Below are positions 57,301 to 64,000 of a stretch of DNA of 64,000 nt, one piece after another. This DNA comes from Streptomyces sp. NBC_01294 (GTDB taxonomy: Bacteria; Actinomycetota; Actinomycetes; Streptomycetales; Streptomycetaceae), in contig NZ_CP108424.1 in NCBI RefSeq assembly GCF_035917235.1, positions 62,001-126,000 of the forward strand. The letters run 5' to 3'. A program made the position numbers and the translations under genes. Below the pieces are notes generated by a model, which was given only the letters and a program-made list of their open reading frames with translations, did not search any database and had not been told where the DNA came from. Each line of letters begins with the position of its first letter. The stretch's first letter is position 1.

Positions 57301-60300
57301 CCTCGGGCGAGCGGTCCACCAGGGCGGCCGCCGTCTGCGCCGGGACGAACGACGGCTCGCCGCGGTGCGGACGAACGCAGCAGCCGAGCACCGGGTGACG
57401 ACGCACCAGGTCGTCCACTGCGGCGGCGAGCGCGGCGCGGTCGACGCCGGCCGACTGCCAGGACAGGGAGACGTTGTACGGAGCCAGCGGAGCCGCTGCC
57501 TGGTCGGAGGTCCACATCCCGATCAGGCGGTCGGGCAGCGGTACGGCCGCGGCGCGTCCGGCGCCGTCTGCGGGGACGGCCTCGGCGGCCGGGGTGGGGG
57601 CCGTCGCCGTGGCCGAGGCAACCGTACGGGCCTCAGCAGCTTCGCGGGCGGCCGGTGCGGGCTCTGCGGCGACCGCCGCGGTGAGCTGGGCTCCGTGGTC
57701 GCGCAGCAGGCGGTCGGTCAGCTCGCCGAGGGTGGAGCTGTCGAGGAACAGGGCGACCGGCAGCCGGCCGAGGTCGTCCTCCAGCAGTCGGCTGAGGCGC
57801 ATGACCGCGATGGAGTCGACGCCGTAGTCCAGCATCGGGCGGTCGGCGGCGATCATCGCCGCAGGGACGCCGATCGCTCGGCTCACCCGCTCGGCCAGCC
57901 ACCGCAGCGCTGCGGGGCGGCCGTCTGCGGGGGCGGCCGGCGACCGGTCCACGGCAGCGTCGGCATCAGCGGCAGCGGCCGGTACCTCGGGGGTGTCCGC
58001 GGTGCCGTCGGCGACAACTCCCAGTGCCCGGGACCACATGTCCTGGTCGCCGGCGACCAGGGCGGCGTGCGCCTGCCCGGGTCCGGTGGCCAGGTCGAGC
58101 AGCGGCCACATGCGGCGTACGGCCTCGCGCACCGGCAGTGGGCGCAGCCCGAAGGTGTCGGACAGGTAGCCCAGGGCGGCGGGCTCGGGCGCCATGCCGG
58201 CGCCCTCCAGCACCGGCCAGCCCACGGAGAGGCTGCGCCCGGACCGGAGGCCCAGTTCCGTCCAACGGGTCCGGGCGGCCGCGAAGCCGTCCAGGAAGCC
58301 GTTGGCGAAGGCGTAGTCGGACTGCCCCTGGTTGCCGACCAGGGCGGCCAGCGAGGAGGCGACGACGAAGAAGTCCAGCGGGTGGTCGTGGAAGGCCGCG
58401 TCCACCGCGATCGCGGCCAGCACCTTGGCCCGGCAGACCTCCTCGATCACCTCGGGGGTCTTGCCCCGCAGGAAGCCGTCCCGCAGGACGCCGGCGGTGT
58501 GCACGATGCCGTGCAGCTCGGTGCCGGAGCGCTGCAACTCCGCGGCCAGCTCGGCGAGCTGGGCGAGGTCGGTGACGTCGCACCGGCGGTAGTCCACCGG
58601 TCCGGTGCCGGCCGGCCCGCGGAGCTCGGCCAGGGCGGCCTCGTCGGGGGCCGAGCGCCCGACCAGGACGAGCCGTGCGGTCGGCCGGGCGGCCCGGACG
58701 GCGGCGGCGATCTCGCTGCCCAGGCCGCCCTGCCCGCCGATCACGAGGTAGGTTCCGTCCGCGCGAAGAAGGCCGGCCGGGTCGGCCGTACCTGTGTCCC
58801 GGACGGGGGCCAGGGCAGCACGCCGGCGGCGGTCGCCGGGGCCGATCCGCACCCAGTCCTCGCCGTCGGCCGGTTCGGCCGAGAGCTCGGCCCGGACGGC
58901 GGCGACGGCGTCCGGCAGTACGGTGCCGGCCGTGCCGGCGGCGACGGAGGCCATCCGCAGCCGCAGCCTGCCGGTCTCACCGGCCACCGTGCGCACCAGG
59001 CTGTGCAGGGCGCGCTGGAAGGGCGACGGTCCGGTGGCGGAGTCGTCGGTGACGAACAGCACCAGGACGCCGTCCAGGGCGCGGGAGCAGACCAGGGCCC
59101 GGAGCAGGCCGAAGACCTGTGCGATCGGGCCGGTCCTGAAGTCCGTCCAGTCGGCCGCGATCTGCCCTGCGGGCAGCGGGTCGGCGCCGAACCCCAGGCC
59201 GCGCAGGCCGCCGGTGAGGTCGACCAGGACAGTCGCGGGGGCTCCGGTGCGCCCGGCGGTCTCCTCCAGGGCGGCAACGTCGCAGGCTCGGTCGAACGAG
59301 AGGCGGGCGGCGGCCTGCGGGGCCAGGCCGTCGGCGAGGGCGCCGTCGCCCACCGTCCAGAGGGTGCCGATCGGGCGCCCTGCGGCGGGCCGGGGGGCGT
59401 CCGGCCAGCCGAGCCGGTAGGTGGCGACGGCCGGGGCGCGGTCGCCGTCCGCCGGAGCGAACGCGGCAGCCGTGGCCGTGTCGGCGGTACGGGCCGGGGC
59501 CGCCGGGGCGTCACGGTCCTCCACCCTGATGCGGAAGCCCTCGGCCTCGGCGAGCACCTCGCCGGAGCCGGCGTCGACCAGGCGCACGTCGAAGACGTGC
59601 GTGCCGGACGCCTCCTCGGCGCGGACCCGGCGCGCGTGGACGTACGCCTCGCCGGTCACCGGGGCGTGCACAGCCAGCCGGTTCACGGACAGCGGCCGGT
59701 AGCGGCGCCGGGCGGCAGGATCCTCGCAGAGCAGCAGGAAGGCCGCAGTCTGGCAGGCGCCGTCGAACAGCGCCGGGTGCAGCACCTGCCTGCCGTCACG
59801 ATCCTCGCCGTCAGGCAGCCGGAGCCGGGCGGTGGTCTCCTCGCCGTCGCGCAGCGCACGGCGCACGGTCCGGTAGAGCGGACCGTAGGCGAAGCCGTGG
59901 GCGGCGAAGACCTGGTAGAAGTCCTCGGCGTCGACGCCTTCGGCGAGGTGCCGGGCCAGGTCCTCCGGCCGGTACCGCAGGGAGGGCTGGACCCGGTCGG
60001 CGACGGCGGCTTCGGTCCAGCCACGTGCCGCGGTCCGCTCGCCGTCTGCGGCGGTGACCGCCTCGACGGTGAAGCTACGCGCACCGTCGGCGTCGGGTTC
60101 GGCCAGCTCCGCTCGGACCGTCATGGGGAGCCCGGCGGCGGGGGCGGGCCACATCAGGTCGCGGATGACCTGGCGGTACGGGGACTCGCCGGCGGTCAGG
60201 AGCGCCTCGTGGACGAGTTCGGGGTGGAAGGCTCCGGGCAGCAGCGCGGTGCCGTCGACGACGTGATCGGCCACCCAGCGGGACGCGCCGCCGAGGCGGG

Positions 60301-63300
60301 CCGTCACCGTCCGGCTCGCAGGGATCCGTACGGAGTCGGCCAGCGGCAGGTCGATCGGGGCGCCCAGCCGTGGGTCGTGCCCCTCGGGCGCGGTCAGGGT
60401 GCAGCGGCGGCGGGTGAACGGCGTGGTGGGCAGCGCCACGCGGCGGCCGGGCAGGTCCTGCGCGGGCAGTCGGCCTTCGACGACCCAGGCCCGGGCATCG
60501 GCCTCGGCGTGGTCGGCGGTGTCGGCGGTGGCCACGTCCGGGTGGGGGCGGCTCTCGGCGAGGGCGGTGAGCGCCTCGCGCAGCCGCCTCGGGTCGGAGG
60601 CGGTGACCGCGGCGCGGTGCGGCCAGGTCTCGCGGCCCACCCGCAGGGTGTGCGCGATGTCGGTCGGCGTGGCCGTGGCGGCCAGCAGCGTCTCGCTGCC
60701 GGGAGCATGGGCGATCAGGCCGGCGAGCCGGGCGGCGAGGGTGCGCAGCCGCTCGGGGTCGGGGGCCGACAGCGGAAGGACCACCGGCGTGCGGTTGGCC
60801 TCGAACCGGGCGGGCGCGGGCTGTGCGGTCTGCGGGTACTCCTCCAGCAGGACGTGGGCGTTGGTCCCGCCGGCGCCGAAGGAGCTGACGGCGGCCAGCC
60901 GCGGCAGGGGCCGGCCTTCGGCGTCGGCGGGCTGCGGCCAGGCCTCGGCGCGGCGCTGGATGTGCAGGGAGGTGCCGTCCAGGTCGAGCTTGGGGTTGAG
61001 CTGCTCGGCGTGCAGGGTGGGGACGAGTTGGCCGTGGCGCAGTTGGAGGACGGCCTTGGTGAGGCCGGCGATGCCTGCGGCGGCCTCGCCGTGTCCGATG
61101 TTGGACTTGACCGAGCCGATCCGCAGGTTGGCCGTGGCGGGGCGGTCGCCGTCGAAGGCGAGGGCCAGTGCCCGGAGTTCGATCGGGTCGCCGAGTTCGG
61201 TTCCGGTGCCGTGGGCCTCCAGGTAGCCGACTGCGGCGGGGTCGATCCCGGCGGCGTCGAGGGTGGTGCCGATCACGGCGGCTTGGGCGAGCGGGTTGGG
61301 CACGGTGTATCCGCCGGTGCCGCCGCCGTGGTTGAGGCCGGTGCCGCGAATCACTGCGTAGACGGTGTCGCCGTCTGCCTCGGCCCGGTCCAGGCGCTTG
61401 AGGACGACGGCTCCGACGCCCTCACCGGGGACGAAGCCGTCGCCGCCCGCCCCGAAGGCGCGGGTGCGGTCGCCGCGCGAGGGCATGCCGAGCGCGCAGA
61501 GGCCGGCGAATCGGTCCGGGTGCAGGTAGAGGTTGACGCCGCCGGCGAGGGCGAGGTCCGCCTCACCGTCCTGGACGGCGCGGCAGGCCAGGTGAAGGGC
61601 GGTCAGTGAGGAGGAGCACATGGTGTCGACCGTCAGGCTGGGGCCGCTGAGGTCGAACGCGTGGGAGACCCGGTTGGCGACGGAGGCCGCCGCGGTGACG
61701 GCGTACTCCGGGTTGTCGGCGCCTGCCAGCCGCGCCTGGTGCTGGGCGATCAGGTGGCTGTTGGAGGTGACGCCTGCGAAGACGCCGACCTTCGGCCCGC
61801 CGGCACTGCCGGACAGGGTGCGGCGGCTGTAGCCGGCGGTCTCGAACGCCTCCCAGGAAACCTCCAGGAAGAGCCGTTCCTGGGGGTCCATCACGGCGGC
61901 GTCGCGGGGGGTGATGCGGAACAGCTCGGGGTCGAAACGGTCCCAGCCGTCGAGGAAGCAGCCCCAGCGGGCGTAGCCGCCGCCGAGGGTGCGGGCGGTG
62001 CGCCAATCCCAGCGTTCGGCCGGGACCTCGGTGACCGGGGTCCGGCCCTCGGACAGCAGCCGCCAGAAGGCGTCGATGTCCTCGGCGCCCGGGTAGCGTC
62101 CGGCCAGGCCGACGATGGCGACCGGTGCACGGTGCCCGCTCGGCGCGGCCGGCACCGCCCGGCGGGCCGGGCGCAGGTCGGCACCGCTGCGGGCCGCGGC
62201 GTTCGGGGAGACGGCCGAGGTGGCCGGGACGGTGACGGGTGCGGGCGGTGTCGCGGCCGCACCCGTGACCGTGTGCGGGCGGGCCTGGCGCGTGGGGGCC
62301 GCCAGCCAGGCGGCCAGGGAGCGCAGCGAGGTGTGCTCGAACAGCACCGTGGAGGGGATCGCCCGGGCAGGGAAGCGCTGCCGCAGGGCGGCGGTGAACT
62401 CGCCGTTGAGCAGTGAGTCCACCCCGATGCTGGGGAAGTCGGAGTCCTGGTCGATGAGTGCGTGGTCCTGGCCGGTCACGTCGGCGGCCAGCCCGGTCAG
62501 TTCGGCGAGCAGGTCCGCGGCGCCCGCGCCGTCGCCGGTGGCGTCGCCGTTGCCGGCGGCCGGGGCCTCGGCCGGGGCGAAGGCGGTGGCCGGAGCGGTG
62601 GCGCCGGCCGGGCGGGCCTGTCCGCCGAGTGCCCGGGCCAGTTCGTCGAGCGTCCGGTGCTCGAACAGCGCGGTACTGGAGATCTCGCCGAACGCCTTCG
62701 ACACGGCGGTGACGAGCTCCAGGTTGAGCAGCGAGTCGATGCCCAGCTCCTGCCACGGCCGGTCGCCGGGGATATCGGCCCGCGGGTCGCCCAGCAGCTC
62801 CCGGACGATCTCCCGGAGCCGGTCGCGGGTGCCGTCCGTGCCGTCGGCGGCCGGCACGTCTGCGGCGGGGGCGGACGGGGCGCGGCAGTCCAGCAGCGCC
62901 ACACAACCGGGTACGTCGCGCAGGTGCCCGATCCCGGCGAGCGTCCAGCCCCCAGCCTCAAGGAGGGCCTGCCAGCGGGCGCCGTCGAGCAGCGGCCCGT
63001 GCGGCAGGCGGTACTGGGTGTCGACGTAGCGCCACCAGCCGTCCGTCAGGCCGAAGGTGAGGGTGTAGACCGCGGCCGGGACGGTGATCTCGACGAGCAG
63101 CAGCCGTCCGCCCGGGGCGAGCAGCTCGGACACGTGGCGCAGCACCAGGGTCAGGTCGCGGGTGGCGTGCAGCACGTTGCTGGCGACGACCAGGTCGTAG
63201 TGACCGGTGGCGAAACCCTGCCCGGCGGGGCTCTTCTCGATGTCGAGCAGCTGCGGGCTGACCCGCTCGCCGAACCGACGCCGGGCGTGCTGGAGGAACG

Positions 63301-64000
63301 CGCGGGACACGTCGGTGTAGGCGTACTCGGCGTCGGTGACGCCGAGGGCGTCCATCGCGGCCAGCGCGGAGGCGGTGGTGCCGCCCACGCCCGCACCGAT
63401 CTCCAGGACCCGAGGGCGCCGGCCCTCGCGGGCGATCCGGGCAGCGTCGGCGGCGAGCTCACGGGCAACGGCCGCGTTGACCGGGTCGAAGAGCTGGTTG
63501 TCGCTGTAGATGGCGGACACCGCGCCGAGGTCGCCGCGCGGGAAGAGCACCGCGGTGGCGGGCTGCTCGCCCCGCAGCACCGGGCCGTACGAGGCGAGGG
63601 CGCGGTCAAGCAGCTCGACGTGACCGAGCAGGTCGGGGTGGCCGGCCAGCAGGGCGGCACGGTCGGCGGCCAGGTGCGCGGCTGACGGGGCGTCGGGGCC
63701 CTCGCCCTCCAGCAGGTCGAGGACGGCGGCGAGCAGGCGGTGGTGCTCGGGGACGACGCCCAGCAGGTCGGCGGCGGCGGTGCAGCCCGCCTGGGCGGTG
63801 CCGTGGTCGAGGCCGAGGTCGGCCATGGTCCGGGCCAGGGCGCCGCGTGCGTAGCGCTCCAGCAGGTGCGCCGGGTCGGCGGCGGCCGGACGGGTCAGGG
63901 CCCGCAGCGGCTCCGGATCGCCACTGATGGCGACGGTCTGCGGATCGGTGCCGGACATGCCCGCTTCCAAGGCGGCCACCCCTCTCTCTGGTTCGAAGTC
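54332..64000 (-). CDS. Trans-AT PKS/NRPS, KR tail-MT-ACP-ACP-KS-DH-KR-ACP-C-A(Gly)-PCP (5' end outside window)
   Basis: At least 3222 aa; the frame is open to the right edge and the first residues (GVAALEAG and what follows) look like the C-terminal end of a KR, so the real start lies outside. Residues counted from 64000: C-methyltransferase (30-390, LEIGAGVGGTT), ACP1 (Ser423), ACP2 (Ser529), KS (625-1050, Cys795 in DTMCSSS), DH (1215-1500, HVVDGTALLP with His1246, then DGACQ), KR (1520-2000, GGQGGLG, SDYAFAN), ACP (Ser2063), C (2150-2585, HHLAADG), A (2600-3085) and PCP (Ser near 3137). The A code DILQLGVIWK is one change from a standard glycine code. Predicted steps: alpha-methyl beta-hydroxy unit, alkene unit, then glycine, as in the first half of virginiamycin M and pristinamycin II. 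The stop overlaps the next PKS start by ATGA. Confidence 0.94.
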   Translation of the reverse strand, partial: DFEPERGVAALEAGMSGTDPQTVAISGDPEPLRALTRPAAADPAHLLERYARGALARTMADLGLDHGTAQAGCTAAADLLGVVPEHHRLLAAVLDLLEGEGPDAPSAAHLAADRAALLAGHPDLLGHVELLDRALASYGPVLRGEQPATAVLFPRGDLGAVSAIYSDNQLFDPVNAAVARELAADAARIAREGRRPRVLEIGAGVGGTTASALAAMDALGVTDAEYAYTDVSRAFLQHARRRFGERVSPQLLDIEKSPAGQGFATGHYDLVVASNVLHATRDLTLVLRHVSELLAPGGRLLLVEITVPAAVYTLTFGLTDGWWRYVDTQYRLPHGPLLDGARWQALLEAGGWTLAGIGHLRDVPGCVALLDCRAPSAPAADVPAADGTDGTRDRLREIVRELLGDPRADIPGDRPWQELGIDSLLNLELVTAVSKAFGEISSTALFEHRTLDELARALGGQARPAGATAPATAFAPAEAPAAGNGDATGDGAGAADLLAELTGLAADVTGQDHALIDQDSDFPSIGVDSLLNGEFTAALRQRFPARAIPSTVLFEHTSLRSLAAWLAAPTRQARPHTVTGAAATPPAPVTVPATSAVSPNAAARSGADLRPARRAVPAAPSGHRAPVAIVGLAGRYPGAEDIDAFWRLLSEGRTPVTEVPAERWDWRTARTLGGGYARWGCFLDGWDRFDPELFRITPRDAAVMDPQERLFLEVSWEAFETAGYSRRTLSGSAGGPKVGVFAGVTSNSHLIAQHQARLAGADNPEYAVTAAASVANRVSHAFDLSGPSLTVDTMCSSSLTALHLACRAVQDGEADLALAGGVNLYLHPDRFAGLCALGMPSRGDRTRAFGAGGDGFVPGEGVGAVVLKRLDRAEADGDTVYAVIRGTGLNHGGGTGGYTVPNPLAQAAVIGTTLDAAGIDPAAVGYLEAHGTGTELGDPIELRALALAFDGDRPATANLRIGSVKSNIGHGEAAAGIAGLTKAVLQLRHGQLVPTLHAEQLNPKLDLDGTSLHIQRRAEAWPQPADAEGRPLPRLAAVSSFGAGGTNAHVLLEEYPQTAQPAPARFEANRTPVVLPLSAPDPERLRTLAARLAGLIAHAPGSETLLAATATPTDIAHTLRVGRETWPHRAAVTASDPRRLREALTALAESRPHPDVATADTADHAEADARAWVVEGRLPAQDLPGRRVALPTTPFTRRRCTLTAPEGHDPRLGAPIDLPLADSVRIPASRTVTARLGGASRWVADHVVDGTALLPGAFHPELVHEALLTAGESPYRQVIRDLMWPAPAAGLPMTVRAELAEPDADGARSFTVEAVTAADGERTAARGWTEAAVADRVQPSLRYRPEDLARHLAEGVDAEDFYQVFAAHGFAYGPLYRTVRRALRDGEETTARLRLPDGEDRDGRQVLHPALFDGACQTAAFLLLCEDPAARRRYRPLSVNRLAVHAPVTGEAYVHARRVRAEEASGTHVFDVRLVDAGSGEVLAEAEGFRIRVEDRDAPAAPARTADTATAAAFAPADGDRAPAVATYRLGWPDAPRPAAGRPIGTLWTVGDGALADGLAPQAAARLSFDRACDVAALEETAGRTGAPATVLVDLTGGLRGLGFGADPLPAGQIAADWTDFRTGPIAQVFGLLRALVCSRALDGVLVLFVTDDSATGPSPFQRALHSLVRTVAGETGRLRLRMASVAAGTAGTVLPDAVAAVRAELSAEPADGEDWVRIGPGDRRRRAALAPVRDTGTADPAGLLRADGTYLVIGGQGGLGSEIAAAVRAARPTARLVLVGRSAPDEAALAELRGPAGTGPVDYRRCDVTDLAQLAELAAELQRSGTELHGIVHTAGVLRDGFLRGKTPEVIEEVCRAKVLAAIAVDAAFHDHPLDFFVVASSLAALVGNQGQSDYAFANGFLDGFAAARTRWTELGLRSGRSLSVGWPVLEGAGMAPEPAALGYLSDTFGLRPLPVREAVRRMWPLLDLATGPGQAHAALVAGDQDMWSRALGVVADGTADTPEVPAAAADADAAVDRSPAAPADGRPAALRWLAERVSRAIGVPAAMIAADRPMLDYGVDSIAVMRLSRLLEDDLGRLPVALFLDSSTLGELTDRLLRDHGAQLTAAVAAEPAPAAREAAEARTVASATATAPTPAAEAVPADGAGRAAAVPLPDRLIGMWTSDQAAAPLAPYNVSLSWQSAGVDRAALAAAVDDLVRRHPVLGCCVRPHRGEPSFVPAQTAAALVDRSPEAGMDLAAAVRQEADRRFALATEPLLRAVLWRDGTDTVVQLTTHHLAADGRSAELIGRDLTALYAARTGGGPALAPAPSFADVLRREREDAARTRAADESFWAGRLAGPTAEPLFPDTGAGAASAQREYGLGADLSKLLLGTARTAGVTPFTVLLAAFAASLGRLTGRRSFLLAVPAYGRASASEDEAVGCFVNSVPLRIDLDPARPVADWLAVLHDEVRGAIGHAGLPYPRLAELCRAAGEHTVPTVTVAYQNWRRETDGSAPAAGHTEIGLPFHRRGQRGHFDLGFEVTDGPDGVEVLANHRTDALDGTAVDGLVEDLRRMVVELARDTDGGRVGQLLDPAGSTLVSRFADSVRRSPDRPAVEDRDGTLSYAALDELSDAVARQVSRAVGPGEPVAVLMHRSARLAAVLLGILKSGRPYVPLDDSYPADRLRMVVEGAECRLAVADPDLAALLPPTLRVLPAAEALDPDAAPQPGSGQGTAPLPGDLAYLMFTSGSTGRPKGVGVTHGNVVHTLEAIAATTGTGPQDRLLAVTTVCFDISVLELFMPLLTGGTVVVARRTDVVDAGRLAGLIESRDVTVLQATPAGWQLLLDGGWRGRAGLTALCGGEALPPNLAAELVSRTGSLWNVYGPTEATIWSTIGRVDGATVHLGGPIGATGLTVTEVDGTAAPAPGEPGELWIGGPAVAQGYWHRPDLTAERFTAHPARPEGGGRWFRTGDLVRRDEQGRLVFLGRADSQVKIRGHRVELGEIEAVLGTHPGLARVVVVLRGTGALVRLVAVAVPARGAAAPGLDELRAFAAASLPAWMLPDRLVTTPELALTPNGKVDRKAAALLAQPAAEREAATDPVRSADPAPAPVPMPPAAHAPAQADPAEIRQGVTSFWAELLELDRVPGDRRFFDLGGNSLLLGRLFARLEDRFPDTGLEVADLFARPTLDDQVALLTERLAPVVPAVSAVPAESAGRTALPAPAARPSRREARRALRLGDDHR

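Noticed and set aside
54338..61609. A 2423-codon plus-strand open frame, and similar ones at 12018-15383 and 15549-18914
   Set aside because: Same antisense effect; the minus strand encodes intact PKS/NRPS domains over the whole stretch.

Overview
This window is high-GC actinomycete DNA, most likely Streptomyces or Kitasatospora. Codons are strongly biased to G/C at the third position, genes are packed with many ATGA/GTGA overlaps, and there are SARP and LuxR-type regulators. It is filled by one biosynthetic locus that is cut at both edges. Active-site reading of the megasynthases points to a streptogramin supercluster: a group A polyketide/peptide line on the right and a group B depsipeptide line on the left. 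I ran no database search. All assignments come from motifs, adenylation codes and domain order compared with what is known of virginiamycin and pristinamycin.

Right part (24314-64000, all minus strand). A very long, tightly coupled operon encodes a trans-AT PKS/NRPS line. In transcription order: a PKS-NRPS protein open at the right edge (KR tail-MT-ACP-ACP-KS-DH-KR-ACP-C-A(Gly)-PCP); a PKS (KS-DH-KR-ACP-KS-ACP-ACP); a beta-branching cassette (donor ACP, Cys-to-Ser decarboxylating KS, HMG synthase, ECH1, ECH2); a PKS (KS-KR-ACP-KS-ACP); an NRPS (Cy-Cy-A(Ser)-PCP-PCP-oxidase-KS0-ACP); a free malonyl acyltransferase; a type II thioesterase; an Sfp-type PPTase; and an ABC-F ribosome-protection ATPase as the likely self-resistance gene. 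The module order (alpha-methyl/beta-hydroxy, alkene, glycine, alkene, beta-methyl branch, hydroxyl, ketone, serine-derived oxazole) matches the group A streptogramin backbone. The expected last proline module and cyclising TE are absent. A non-elongating KS module stands in their place, so the line must finish elsewhere or make a different product.

Middle (20358-24257, plus strand). A free aryl-carrier protein, a luciferase-like monooxygenase, a sarcosine-oxidase-like flavoenzyme and a SARP regulator. I propose that the first three make or hand over the 3-hydroxypicolinate starter of the group B peptide. Phased SARP-type repeats lie in front of the carrier-protein gene and of the first NRPS gene.

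Left part (1-20166, minus strand). A LuxR-family regulator with a degenerate receiver is followed by two NRPS genes joined by an ATGA overlap. The codes read Thr, a Val-like pocket with an epimerase (probably D-2-aminobutyrate), Pro, N-methyl-Phe and pipecolate, then a further C domain cut by the left edge. This is the group B streptogramin sequence after the aryl starter, leaving the seventh residue (phenylglycine in known members) outside the window. The lysine aminotransferase, the starter AMP-ligase, pipecolate and phenylglycine supply genes, and the loading end of the PKS are not in the window.

No tRNA, rRNA, insertion sequence or CRISPR array was seen, and no gene-free stretch exceeds about 200 bases.
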